40,000 nt of DNA from Symbiodinium natans (taxonomy: Eukaryota; Sar; Dinophyceae; Suessiales; Symbiodiniaceae), in NCBI GenBank assembly GCA_905221605.1, contig CAJNDS010002379.1, positions 1,030,001 to 1,070,000 on the forward strand, in the 5' to 3' direction. Numbering within the stretch: the first letter of the stretch is position 1; every line of letters begins with the position of its first letter. A program made the position numbers and the translations under genes. The notes beneath the pieces were generated by a model, which was not told where the DNA came from, made no database searches, and saw only the letters and a list, made by a program, of their open reading frames with translations. Below, piece after piece: positions 1 through 8,812 of this stretch.

Positions 1-66
1 ATGTCTTTTGGGCTCCCAAACCAACCCCAATGATGCTCCTGATGCGGGTGCGCGCGCGCGCGCGGG

Positions 67-113
<47 letters not shown>

Positions 114-512
114 AGGGGAAGAGCGAGAGGGAGGGAGAGAGAGAGAGAGAGAGAGTGAGAGTGAGAGCGAGAGGGAGAGAGCGAGAGCGAGCGAGACAGA
201 GAGAGAGAGAGAGGGAAAGAGGGACACAGGGAGAAAGAGGCAAAGGGAGAAAGGGAGAAAGAGTGGGAGCAAGAAAGAAAGCGAGAAACGAGAAAGGGAG
301 CAATACATTGAATTGAAATGGAAACGGACAAAAAGAAAAGGAGACACCAACATAGACAGAAGGAGAGAGATGGTGAGAGAGGAGAGAGGGGGGGGGGTGA
401 CAGACAGGGCAGCGGAATAAAGACGGAGCAGAAAAACAAAAACAAAACGATGCCCGCTTCGAGGTTTCCTGTTTTGCGGGGCGGGGGCCGGCCCGTGCCG
501 CTAGGCCTAAAA
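1..512 (-). mobile_element. Family B element, terminal part (inverted relative to the copy at 10285)
   Basis: Read on the minus strand this segment matches 10285-10520: the terminal GGCCTAGCGGCACGGGCC block, the CCGGCCCCCGCCCC run, a CT/GA-rich tract, a long G/C homopolymer, an alternating CG run, and the word GCATCAGGAGCATCAG followed by GGTTGGTTTGGG. It contains 45 consecutive G (68-112) and a GA-rich stretch to about 300. Its outer end, AAATTTA, runs directly into the telomeric array that starts at 513. No transposase or reverse transcriptase frame is visible. Two open frames here only translate the low-complexity tracts. A dispersed non-autonomous element is the likeliest reading. Confidence 0.6.
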
Positions 513-597
513 TTTAGGGTTTAGGGTTTAGGGTTTAGGGTTTAGGGTTTAGGGTTTAGGGTTTAGGGTTTAGGGTTTAGGGTTTAGGGTTTAGGGC
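513..597 (+). repeat. Telomeric TTTAGGG array
   Basis: About 12 near-perfect TTTAGGG units. The array starts within the AAATTTAGGG junction of the family B element, so TTTA may be shared microhomology. The island at 598-699 that follows holds no feature I can name. Confidence 0.95.
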
Positions 598-699
598 ATA
601 AGGTTGGTCCGAAAAAAGGTACCCTTTCTGGTACCTGTCATGGTAGCGGCTACAATTTGAGTGTACGGTTGAGGGCTAATGGCATAGGGATTGGCTCTA

Positions 700-768
700 A
701 AACCCTAAACCCTAAACCCTAAACCCTAAACCCTAAACCCTAAACCCTAAACCCTAAACCCTAAACCC
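700..768 (-). repeat. Telomeric CCCTAAA array (inverted)
   Basis: About 10 CCCTAAA units, opposite in orientation to the array at 513. The island to its right (769-835) is open on both strands and cannot be assigned. Confidence 0.95.
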
Positions 769-1012
769 GAGATTGCTCCTTCCACGAAGGACCCCAACAG
801 GGAGGGGTTCGGGGGGATCAGGGTCGTTCAGGGCATAGGGCTTAGGGCTTAGGGTTTAGGGTTTTGGGTTTTGGGTTTAGGTTCAGAGTTCTTCCAAGAA
901 CTTGCACCCAACTGCGGACGCCGCCTGATCCGCGGACTTGGCAGAGCGCGCGAGCAAAGCTGAAGTTGCCTCGAGCTTCAAGGGACTGAAGTAGGATTAG
1001 GGTTCAGGGTTT

Positions 1013-1135
1013 AGGGTTTAGGGCTTAGGGCTTAGGGCTTAGGGCTTAGGGCTTAGGGCTTAGGGCTTAGGGCTTAGGGCTTAGGGCTTAGGGCTTAGGG
1101 CTTAGGGCTTAGGGCTTAGGGCTTAGGGCTTAGGG
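1013..1135 (+). repeat. Homogenised variant array GGGCTTA
   Basis: About 17 units of TTAGGGC, a single-base variant of the telomeric heptamer. Its uniformity indicates local expansion by slippage or unequal exchange, not telomerase addition of the canonical unit. Confidence 0.9.
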
Positions 1136-1582
1136 TTTCGGGTTTAGGGTTGAGGAATTAGGCTTTGGTATTGGGGTTTTGGGTTTTGGGTTCTGGCTTT
1201 AGGGAAGCTCAAAAGAAAAGAGCTCAAGCGTTCAGAGTGCTAGGAATTGGAAGAAGCCACGTCGCAACCCGAAACCCTAAACTCCCTAAACCCTAAACCC
1301 TGAGCATTTGAAAGGGGGAGGGGGGGGGGGGGGGGCAGGGTCAGCTTCCTAGAGGCGAAACCTTGAGCCCAAAAAACCAGTCAACCCTACTGCTCAAACC
1401 CAACGCCCGAAGCCCTAAGACCCGAACCCAAAGCCCTAAACCCAAAGCCCCAAACCCTAAGCCCTTGACCCTGAGCTCGAAACCCCAAAGACACAAAAAA
1501 AAAAAAAAACACCGCAGCCTTCGCCAACAAGAAGGATGCGACCAGACTCCTGTCAAGCTGACATCAGTGTAGAAGGTCTCAG

Positions 1583-1770
1583 GGTATAGGGTTTAGGGTT
1601 TAGGGTTTGGGGTTTAGGGTTTAGGGTTTAGGGTTTGGGGTTTAGGGTTTAGGGTTTAGGGTTTAGGGTTTAGGGTTTAGGGTTTAGGGTTTAGGGTTTA
1701 GGGTTTAGGGTTTAGGGTTTAGGGTTTAGGGTTTAGGGTTTAGGGTTTAGGGTTTAGGGTTTAGGGTTTA
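1583..1770 (+). repeat. Telomeric TTTAGGG array
   Basis: About 26 units with two TTTGGGG variants near the left side. The island at 1500-1580 to its left lies between CCCTAAA-like DNA and this array and is open on both strands. Confidence 0.95.
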
Positions 1771-2314
1771 GCCCCACATGGCCCAAACAGAGCAGTGGCC
1801 GTGCTTTCCCATTCTGGATTCTTGTAATCGTATGGATATTCAGGGTTTAGGGTTAGGGTTTAGGGTTTGGAAAAATTGGGGGGGGGGGGGGTGTTTTGTG
1901 GTTTTTGTTTTTCGAGGCGGATTGAACTTTGATTGAACTTTGCGAACACCCAGAGCCCTGAGAACCCCAAGGTCCCCCCAAGAAGCCGAAAGACCCCTAA
2001 ACCCTAAACCCTAAACCCTAAACCCTAAACCCTAAACCCCTTAGCAGCCCCGAGAACCCGAAACCTCGGTTTTTTTTTTTTTAAGGCTTTAGGGCTCCAG
2101 GGCTTTAGGGTTTTAGGGTTTAGGGTTTAGGGTTTAGGGTTTAGGGTTTAGGGTTTCGGGGTTTAGGTTTCCAAGCCTAAACCCCAAAATTCCTAAAACC
2201 CTTACACCTAAAGCCGTTTTCCTCAAAACCCTAAGCCCTAAAACCCAAAAAGCCTCAGCCCTAAGCCCTAAACCCCTAAAACCCGAAGCTCTAAAGAGGC
2301 TTTGGGTTGCGGGT

Positions 2315-2382
2315 TTAATCTGCTGTATCTAAGACATACTCTGCACCAGGGCAAAATCTGCAATATTGAACATCTTTTATAC
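2315..2382 (+). repeat. Direct repeat, copy 1
   Basis: About 68 bp containing CTGCTGTATCTAAGACATA and GGGCAAAATCTGCAATATTG, repeated almost exactly at 2573-2644. It is not telomere-like. Confidence 0.85.
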
Positions 2383-2572
2383 CCCCAAATAAAACCGCAA
2401 CCCGATGCCCAACCCTATGCTCTAGGCCTTAGCGTTATGGGCTTTAGGGTTTAGGGCTTAGGCTTTGAGGATTGTGGGTTCAGGGTTGGGGTTTAGGGTC
2501 TTAGGGTTTCAGGGTTTAGGTTTCCAAGCCTAAGCCCTAAATTCCGAAAACCCTAGGCTTTAGGTTTCGGGC

Positions 2573-2644
2573 TTAATCTGCTGTATCTAAGACATATATA
2601 CTCTGCACCAGGGCAAAATCTGCAATATTGAACATCTTTTATAC
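2573..2644 (+). repeat. Direct repeat, copy 2
   Basis: Second copy of the unit at 2315-2382, differing mainly by a small TATA insertion. Both copies are preceded by a degenerate telomeric motif ending in TTAATC. Confidence 0.85.
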
Positions 2645-2695
2645 TTGGCGGCTCTGCTTGTCATGCTTCCACCTGTCAAAGGCGACTTGGCTGAT
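2645..2695 (-). CDS. Candidate exon, unknown gene
   Basis: Seventeen codons on the minus strand (ISQVAFDRWKHDKQSRQ) between an acceptor CTCGAG^ and a donor ^GTATAA, with both boundaries in phase 0. The composition is protein-like. The plus strand of the same island is also open (LAALLVMLPPVKGDLADLE), so the strand is uncertain. No family is recognised. Confidence 0.3.
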
Positions 2696-2701
2696 CTCGA
2701 G

Positions 2702-2828
2702 AACCCTAAACCCTAAACCCTAAACCCTAAACCCTAAACCCTAAACCCTAAACCCTAAACCCTAAACCCTAAACCCTAAACCCTAAACCCTAAACCCTAA
2801 ACCCTAAACCCTAAACCCTAAACCCTAA
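2702..2828 (-). repeat. Telomeric CCCTAAA array
   Basis: About 18 perfect CCCTAAA units. Together with the TTTAGGG array at 2957 it brackets the island 2829-2955 in the orientation of a miniature chromosome with telomeres at both ends. Confidence 0.95.
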
Positions 2829-2854
2829 GCCAAGTCTGCATGGTTGAGTTGCAG

Positions 2855-2955
2855 ACGGAACTGGGCCCAGGGAAGCCGGCATCCCAGGGCCAGAGCCCGC
2901 GAAGAAGACCGTCAGTGAGGACACCAAGGCCGTCTACCAGAAGAAGCTCGAGGCA
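2855..2955 (+). CDS. Candidate exon with LEM-like C-terminal helix
   Basis: The acceptor is GAGTTGCAG^ and the donor is GAGGCA^GTTTAGGG, so the following intron would begin in the telomeric array. The frame gives 33 codons ending PAKKTVSEDTKAVYQKKLEA, with mostly C- or G-ending codons. The spacing of T, Y and KKL resembles the second helix of LEM domains (nuclear-envelope or DNA-bridging proteins), but this rests on one short motif. The minus strand is also open but reads as leucine/glycine-rich sequence, as expected for the antisense of a biased coding frame. Confidence 0.45.
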
Positions 2956-2956
2956 G

Positions 2957-3091
2957 TTTAGGGTTTAGGGTTTAGGGTTTAGGGTTTAGGGTTTAGGGTT
3001 TAGGGTTTAGGGTTTAGGGTTTAGGGTTTAGGGTTTAGGGTTTAGGGTTTAGGGTTTAGGGTTTAGGGTTTAGGGTTTAGGGTTTAGGGTT
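2957..3091 (+). repeat. Telomeric TTTAGGG array
   Basis: About 19 units, almost perfect. Confidence 0.95.
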
Positions 3092-3126
3092 TTGGGTTTG
3101 GAATGAGGCTTTGGTTCAAGGTCTAT

Positions 3127-3242
3127 ACTTGGAGGATCGGCGCACTTAGCAAGTAGGGATATTAGTGCCTCAACTGCGAATGTAAGTAACGATGAGTGTA
3201 GTTACCTTACTTACAAGCCCACTCACCCCTGATCCTTCAAGT
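3127..3242. mobile_element. Small foldback element (ACTTGGA family)
   Basis: Terminal inverted repeats ACTTGGAGGATC (3127-3138) and GATCCTTCAAGT (3231-3242) match at 11 of 12 bases. The 116 bp body has no coding potential. The termini resemble those at 5654, 17188 and 36656, so this is one member of a MITE- or introner-like family. Confidence 0.6.
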
Positions 3243-3359
3243 AGGGTTTGGGGCTTTGGGTTTAGGGCTAGACCCTAAACCCTAAACCCAAAACCCTAAA
3301 CCCTAAAAGGTTTTAGGGTTTACACTACAGGGTCTCCTCTGCATCTTTCCTTGTGGTAG

Positions 3360-3746
3360 GCCCTCTAAACCCTACACCCGAAACCCCTGAACCCTAAACC
3401 GCATCTCACCACATGTAACGGCACAACACGGCCTAAACCGTATCCACCCCGAGACCCCACACAAACATTCAACCCTAAGCCCGAAAACCTAAACCCCCAC
3501 ACCCTAAACCTCAGAAACCCTAAACCCTAAAGCCCTAAAGCCCCAATTCCCAAACCTCAGAAACCCTAAACCCTAAAGCCCTAAAGCCCCAAGCCCTAAG
3601 CCCTGAAGCCCTAAACTCTAAACCCTAAACCCTAGACCCTAAACCCTGAACCTAAACCCTAAACCCTAAACCCTAGACCCTAAACCCTAAACCCTAAACC
3701 CTAAACCCTAAACCCTAAACCCTAAACCCTAAACCCTAAACCCTAC
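3360..3746 (-). repeat. Degenerate then perfect CCCTAAA array
   Basis: Mixed CCCTAAA, CCCTAAG and CCCGAAA units become nearly perfect from about 3655. No gene is seen inside. Confidence 0.9.
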
Positions 3747-3836
3747 CCCCTCAGACTCGTCGGCGGAGATCTCCTGGTAGAGCTTCCGGTTTTGGCGGAG
3801 CTGCGCGTTCCGTAGCCGAAGCTCCTCACAGTGCTG
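3747..3836 (-). CDS. Candidate exon encoding a coiled-coil-like helix
   Basis: One of the strongest exon candidates. Thirty codons in phase 0 at both ends lie between TACAAG^ and ^GTAGGGTTTAGGG. The reading begins QHCEELRLRNAQLRQN and ends LYQEISADESEG. It is rich in E, Q, R and L at heptad-compatible spacing, with GAG, CTC, CAG and CGG codons dominating. The downstream intron starts as a near-telomeric repeat. The parent protein is not identifiable. Confidence 0.55.
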
Positions 3837-3880
3837 CTTGTATTTTAGGGGTTCAGGGTTTAGGGATTAGGGATTAGGGT

Positions 3881-4370
3881 ACGCCGACCCTGGCGGCGTG
3901 TTGGATGGGAAAAGGAGGTGAACCTCCCTCACCCCCCAAAACGCGGGGGGGGGGGGTAGGGGGGGTCGGTGCACAATTTTTTCGTGGAGGACCGCGCCAC
4001 CCACACAGCGTAAACAGGCGGTTCAGCACAGGGGGGTAGGGGCGCCCTGAGCAGCGTTTTCGGTCCCCACCCCCACCCCCCCCCCACGCCCCCCCCACCC
4101 CCCCCCCCACCCCCCACCCCCCCCCCCCCCCCACCCACCCCCCCACCCCCCCCCCACCTCCCCCCACCCCCCCCCCCCACCCCCCCCACCCCGACCCGCC
4201 TGTCTTTTTGGCTTGAGCTTGTCCTGGTGCTCCCCCCTACCCCCCCCCCAAACGTTTCACAGAACTCTGCCGAGCAGGCTGGGATGATCTTCGAACCATG
4301 CGAGCGGGTTTAGACCTCTCAACTATGCTCCAGCGGGGTCGGCGGCTTGAGCCGGAGGCTCTTAAATTTT
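3881..4370 (+). mobile_element. Family A element, copy 1
   Basis: The element begins with CGCCGACCCTGGCGGCG (a hairpin) and ends near GGGTCGGCGG (4336-4345) followed by GAGCCGGAGGCTC (another hairpin) and TTAAATTT. The outer CGCCGACCC and GGGTCGGCG are inverted repeats. The core is a (C5-10 A)n tract at 4068-4195. Conserved internal words are GTGCACAATTTTTTC, GGAGGACCG, AACGTTTCACAGA and CTATGCTCCAGCGGGGTC. Further copies lie at 9860, 31478 and 38314, all in the same orientation. The glycine-rich frames here translate the poly-C core. Read on the minus strand, the right end has box A-like and box B-like words, so a tRNA-derived SINE is an alternative. Confidence 0.7.
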
Positions 4371-4372
4371 TC

Positions 4373-4547
4373 GGGTTTAGGGTTTAGGGTTTAGGGTTTA
4401 GGGTTTAGGGTTTAGGGTTTAGGGTTTAGGGTTTAGGGTTTAGGGTTAGGGTTTACGGTTTAGGGTTTAGGGTTTAGGGTTTAGGGTTTAGGGTTTAGGG
4501 TTTAGGGTTTAGGGTTTAGGGTTTAGGGTTTAGGGTTTAGGGTTTAG
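4373..4547 (+). repeat. Telomeric TTTAGGG array
   Basis: About 25 units, with one TTAGGG unit and one TTTACGG unit in the middle. Confidence 0.95.
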
Positions 4548-4574
4548 GCTTGCAGAATCTTGTTCAAGGTTTAG

Positions 4575-4702
4575 GGTTTTGGGGCTTTGGGGTTTTGGGG
4601 TTTTGGGGTTTTGGGGTTTTGGGGTTTTGGGGTTTTGGGGTTTTGGGGTTTTGGGGTTTTGGGGTTTTGGGGTTTTGGGGTTTTGGGGTTTTGGGGTTTT
4701 GG
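4575..4702 (+). repeat. GGGGTTTT array (hypotrich-type telomere unit)
   Basis: About 16 perfect copies of GGGGTTTT, the unit known as the telomere of hypotrich ciliates. It lies between canonical TTTAGGG repeats and a GGCTTTA block. Local expansion of a mutated unit is more likely than a ciliate origin. Confidence 0.9.
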
Positions 4703-4780
4703 GCTTTAGGCTTTAGGCTTTAGGCTTTAGGCTTTAGGCTTTAGCCTTTAGGCTTTAGGCTTTAGGCTTTAGGCTTTAGG
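4703..4780 (+). repeat. GGCTTTA variant array
   Basis: About 11 units of GGCTTTA directly follow the GGGGTTTT block without unique DNA. The next 330 bp (4860-5110) are unique, fit an intron interior, and contain nothing I can name. Confidence 0.9.
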
Positions 4781-5229
4781 AGTTCAGGGTTTAGGGTTTA
4801 CAAGGCTTACAGGGTTTAGAAGGTTTAGGGCTTATAAGGTTTAGGGTTTAGGGTTACGAGTTTCGAGTCAGGCATTTAAGTACCTTGCCTAACCTGACCC
4901 TCTACAGATTCTGTGGGAACCTAATTCCCAGATTCCCTGCTAAGCACCCGTAAGACAACCTGGTATACATAGGGCCAAATCGTGTAAGAGTACTGGGATA
5001 AGTTCGACTTGTTCCAGTAGTCTTCTGGCATGCTCGCGTTTTCTAAGAGACCCCTAAGGGGACAACTATGTAGAGAAGTGACCACAGGAACCTCGCCGCC
5101 CGAACCAGCTGAACCCTACCCTACCAACCCCCTAAACCCACAACCCTACGCCCCAAACCCTAAATCCTAAAGCCTAAACCCTAATCCTAAACCCTAAACC
5201 CTACCAAACCCTAAACCCTAAGCCCTTGC

Positions 5230-5320
5230 AGGAGTTGATCGCCTTCTTGGCAGCTGGAGTCTTTGGCCCCTCGCTGGGCGCAACTTCCGCAGGAGGCGGT
5301 GTAGCCTGGTCATCGGAGAA
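5230..5320 (-). CDS. Candidate exon, low-complexity acidic/Pro/Ala/Lys segment
   Basis: The acceptor is GCTCAAG^ and the donor is a GC site (CTCCT^GCAAGG). Thirty codons read FSDDQATPPPAEVAPSEG then PKTPAAKKAINS, the composition of a disordered linker. Telomeric units flank the island on both sides. GC donors are common in dinoflagellates, which is why this boundary is accepted. Confidence 0.45.
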
Positions 5321-5653
5321 CTTGAGCACTCAATCGGAAGGCAAAATTTGGGATTTAGGGTTTAGGGTTTAGAGTTGTTAGGGCCCCAATACCCGACTTA
5401 CGGCTTCGGGGCTCAAAGGAACAACAAGGAATGCAGCAGTAGTGTAGTTACTAGCACTATGGCTACTTCGACTATGTGAATGAAAAGATCATGGGACAAG
5501 AATAGCTCGGCTTCGGGGGTGTAAGGGTTTAACCCTCTAACCTTAGAACCTACACCCCTAAACCCCTAAACCCCTAAGCTCCATACCTCCCACCTCCGGG
5601 GCAATCCTGCCCCTGTAAACCCAAGATCTCACCCAATTAGTAAACGATACTGA

Positions 5654-5731
5654 ACTTGGAACCCTAGCAAAAAAAAGTTTTGCTGCTTCTTAGGACTTGT
5701 CGTGCCCAAGAATTAAGAATTAATTCCAAGT
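5654..5731. mobile_element. Small foldback element (ACTTGGA family)
   Basis: The termini are ACTTGGAA and TTCCAAGT. Internally AGCAAAA and TTTTGCT can pair, followed by CTGCTTCTTAGGA. Truncated relatives sharing GAACTTGGAA..CCTAGCAAA lie at 12142 and 38778. Confidence 0.55.
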
Positions 5732-5800
5732 AACCCTAAACCCTAAACCCTCAACCCTAAACAAAGTGAAGGTACCGGTGTTGGTTGGGGACCCGACAGC

Positions 5801-5875
5801 CTGAGAACTGGGCGACCACCGCCAGATCCTGCGCCAGCTCTTCCAGAGCCGGCTCTTTGTCTCTGTCTTTCCACT
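5801..5875 (-). CDS. Candidate exon, charged helical segment
   Basis: The acceptor is CTACAG^ and the donor is GC (TTCTCAG^GCTGTC). The frame reads WKDRDKEPALEELAQDLAVV then AQFS (24 codons), strongly helical in character. The plus strand has a rival with canonical sites at 5806-5877 (frame containing ILRQLFQSRLF), so the strand is not certain. Neighbouring candidates at 5230, 6059 and 7014 are also on the minus strand. Confidence 0.4.
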
Positions 5876-5879
5876 CTGT

Positions 5880-6010
5880 AGTTTAGGGTTTAGGGTTTAG
5901 GGTTTGGGGCTTAGGGTTTAGGGTTTAGGGTTTAGGGTTTAGGGTTTAGGGTTTAGGGTTTAGGGTTTAGGGTTTAGGGGTTTAGGGTTTAGGGGTTTAG
6001 GGTTTGGGGG
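5880..6010 (+). repeat. Telomeric TTTAGGG array
   Basis: About 15 units plus GGGGTTTA octamer variants toward the right. Confidence 0.9.
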
Positions 6011-6058
6011 TTTCAGGGACTTAGGGCTTGGGGGTTAGGGCCTAGGGCTCCCTCGAAC

Positions 6059-6154
6059 GGGGGCCTGCTTCTGCTTCGCTGCCCGAGGAGCTGCCGTCTG
6101 TTGCGCCGTGGCAGCCTCCCAGTCAGACTGCGGCGATTTGGGGGCGTTACATTG
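6059..6154 (-). CDS. Candidate exon, Ala/Gln/Lys-rich linker
   Basis: Thirty-two codons between CCCTAAG^ and CCCCC^GTTCGA read QCNAPKSPQSDWEAATAQQT followed by AAPRAAKQKQAP. Codons mostly end in G or C. Telomeric repeats lie on both sides. No domain is recognised. Confidence 0.45.
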
Positions 6155-6744
6155 CTTAGGGTTTAGGGCTTGGGGGTTTGGGGGTTTAGGGTTTAGGGTT
6201 TAGGGTTTAGGGTTTAGGGTTTAGGGTTTAGGGTTTGGGGTTTAGGGTTTAGGGGTTTAGGGTTTAGGGTTTAGGGTTTCACGTTTCAGGTTTCAGGTTT
6301 AGGGTTTAGGGTTTAGGGTTTAGGGTTTAGGGTTTAGGCTTCAGGGTTCAGGGTTCAGGGTTTAGGGTTGAGGGTTTAGTTCGTTCAAAGTTTAGGGAGG
6401 CTTTACAGGGAGGAGAGGTAACCGAGCAAATCGCGACAGGCGGCTTGAGAAACTCCGCCCCAAGAGAAGAACTCGGGAGAAGAAGCATCCTCCAAACCCT
6501 GAACCCTAAACCTAAACCCTAAACCCTAAACTCTCAAGTCCAAAAACCGAAAACTCCCCGAAACTCCTCGAAACTATCCTCGAAACCTTCCCCGGACCTG
6601 AACCCTGAATAATTTCAATAAACCCCAACCCAGAACAACTGAAGCGCCAACGTTCCCTAATCCCTGTCAGGCTGGGCTTGTGCAGCGAATAGGGCGCTCA
6701 CCGTGCATAAACAGCGGAGCAGGCTTAGGTGACCCTCAGTTAAG

Positions 6745-7000
6745 TTGAGGTTTAGGGCTTAGGGCTTAGGGCTTAGGGTTTAGGGTTTAGGGTTTAGGGT
6801 TTAGGGTTTAGGGTTTAGGGTTTAGGGTTTAGGGTTTAGGGTTTAGGGTTTAGGGTTTAGGGTTTAGGGTTTAGGGTTTAGGGTTGTTGGTCTAGGGTTT
6901 AGGGTTTAGGGTTTAGGGTTTAGGGTTTAGGGTTTAGGGTTTAGGGTTTAGGGTTTAGGGTTTGGGGTTTAGGGTTTAGGGTTTAGGGTTTAGGGTTTAG
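6745..7000 (+). repeat. Telomeric TTTAGGG array
   Basis: About 35 units, starting with a few GGGCTTA variants and broken once by a TGTTGGTC insertion near 6885. Confidence 0.95.
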
Positions 7001-7013
7001 GAAGCAGAGATGC

Positions 7014-7104
7014 AGGTGAAGGTTGCCGAAGATCCGCATCGGTTGAAAGGCAGAAGAAGCCGAGCTCACAGCGCTTGTAGTAGAGATACGGCAGGTCAGA
7101 ATAT
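7014..7104 (-). CDS. Candidate exon, Tyr/Cys-rich
   Basis: Thirty codons between CTGTGAG^ and CACCT^GCATCT (GC donor). The reading is YSDLPYLYYKRCELGFFCLS then TDADLRQPSP. The mix of aromatic and acidic residues is typical of a folded domain, though none is recognised. The plus strand of the island is also open. Confidence 0.45.
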
Positions 7105-7374
7105 CTCACAGGGCCCCAAAAAAGCACATAGGCAAAAATTAGGATTGGGATCTCCCATATAAACCCCCTTATAGTGAAGCCCAGTAAGGCAGGGATACAG
7201 TAAGGCAGGGATATCCCTATGAAATGCTTTTGTGCTTATGTCCTTTTTTCTCATCTCAGGGTTTGAAACCAAGCCCTAAACCCAAAAACCAAACCTTCTT
7301 GAGCTAAGGGCTTCCTCAGAATGCCGGGGCATTTCGGGTCAGGGTTTAGAGTGTTGAGGGCCGGTTCAGGTTTA

Positions 7375-7470
7375 GGGTTTAGGGCTAGGGTTTAGGGTTT
7401 AGGGTTTAGGGTTTAGGGTTTAGGGTTTAGGGTTTAGGGTTTAGGGTTTAGGGTTTAGGGTTTAGGGCTT
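7375..7470 (+). repeat. Telomeric TTTAGGG array
   Basis: About 13 units, becoming GGGCTTA at the right end. Confidence 0.9.
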
Positions 7471-7518
7471 AGGGCTTCGGGTTTAGAAGATTAAAGCCCG
7501 AAGCCCAAGGTTGCTAAC

Positions 7519-7561
7519 CTCCCGTGGCTGCCTTCTTCTCTTTCTCTTCTGCCCGCAGGGC
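7519..7561 (-). CDS. Candidate micro-exon, charged helix
   Basis: Fourteen codons (ALRAEEKEKKAATG) between GGAG^ and GGAG^GTTAGC. The complementary strand shows a pyrimidine tract ending GCAG^ with a rival exon (ASNHERQFWEQ, donor GTCTAG). The pyrimidine tract may simply be the complement of the lysine/glutamate codons. The strand is undecided. Confidence 0.35.
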
Positions 7562-7784
7562 CTCCAATCATGAGAGGCAGTTCTGGGAGCAAGGTCTAGG
7601 CCTTTGAGCCCCCCCAAGCCCTAAGCCCTAAAGCCCTAAGCCCTAAACCCTAAACCCGAAACCCGAAAACCAAAGCCTGAAACCCAAAAAGAGAACCCTA
7701 CATAGCCCTGAAGCTGAATCGGGCCCATACCCCTCAAGGGATTATAGAGGACGCCTATCTCCCCCAGATTCCCAGTACCACTTG

Positions 7785-7945
7785 GGTTTAGGGTTTAGGG
7801 CTCAGGGTTTAGGGTTTAGGGTTTAGGGTTTAGGGTTTTGGGTTTAGGGTTTAGGGTTTAGGGTTTAGGGTTTAGGGTTTAGGGTTTAGGGTTTAGGGTT
7901 TAGGGTTTAGGGCTCAGGGTTTAGGGTTTAGGGTTTAGTGCTTAG
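7785..7945 (+). repeat. Telomeric TTTAGGG array
   Basis: About 20 units with GGGCTCA and GGGTTTT variants. Confidence 0.9.
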
Positions 7946-8035
7946 GGTTTCGGGGTTCAGGGTTTTAGAGGGACCCCACGAAGAACCACCAAGGCTGCGT
8001 GCCTTGGTTTAGGGTTTGCTTTGTGCGTTTAGGGT

Positions 8036-8125
8036 TTGGGGTTTAGGGTTTAGGGTTTAGGGTTTAGGGTTTAGGGTTTAGGGTTTAGGGTTTAGGGTTT
8101 AGGGTTTAGGGTTTAGGGTTTGGGG
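8036..8125 (+). repeat. Telomeric TTTAGGG array
   Basis: About 12 units ending in GGGTTTGGGGTACC. Confidence 0.9.
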
Positions 8126-8199
8126 TACCCAAAAGTTTAGATTTGAGCGTTTAGGGTTTGGGGTTTAGGGTTGTCAAGGCTCCCCAATTGAGGCTTAAG

Positions 8200-8276
8200 G
8201 GGAACTCTTGTGGGCTATGGGCCCTACTTTGGGCCAGGGTCCATGAAAGGTGTAAATGCTGAAGGCAAACCGTGGT
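8200..8276 (+). CDS. Candidate exon, Gly-rich segment
   Basis: The acceptor is GCTTAAG^ and the donor is GTGGT^GTTTAGAG, where the intron starts in repeat DNA. The reading is GTLVGYGPYFGPGSMKG then VNAEGKPW (25 codons). A shorter minus-strand alternative with canonical sites exists (FTPFMDPGPK). Confidence 0.4.
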
Positions 8277-8687
8277 GTTTAGAGTTTAGGGCTTAGGGTT
8301 GAGGGTTAAGGGTTTTGGGCTTCGGGCTCAGGACTTGGGGTGCAGGACTTGGGATTTAGGGCTTTTGTTCGGGTTGAGATGAGACGTGGGCATGCCCAAA
8401 GCGAAGCCTACACCGGGAGCGGCGTAAACACGTTGACTGAAGCTTCAAAACCCTAAACTCAAACCCTAAACCCTAAACCCTGAACCCTAAACCCCAAACC
8501 CTAACGCCTCCTATGGAGAGGAACTTCGAGGCGTGAGTTCTAACCCTTCCCCCACCCCCGTTTTGAGGAATTTGGGCTTAGGGCTTCGGGCTTAGGGCTT
8601 CGTGGTTAGGGCTTAGGGCTTAGGGCTTAGGGCTTAGGGTTTAGGGTTTAGGGTTTAGGGTTTAGGGTTTAGGGCTTGGGGTTGAGG

Positions 8688-8812
8688 GTCTGGGGTCTGG
8701 GGTCTGGGGTCTGGGGTCTGGGGTCTGGGGTCTGGGGTCTGGGGTCTGGGGTCTGGGGTCTGGGGTCTGGGGTCTGGGGTCTGGGGTCTGGGGTCTGGGG
8801 TCTGGGGTCTGG
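8688..8812 (+). repeat. GGGGTCT variant array
   Basis: About 18 perfect GGGGTCT units. An open frame of 89 codons (8676-8945) is only the translation of this block and the next. Confidence 0.95.

Noticed and set aside
4575-4702. Ciliate origin or contamination, from the GGGGTTTT array
   Set aside because: The block is embedded in TTTAGGG arrays and grades into other variants; no ciliate gene features are present.
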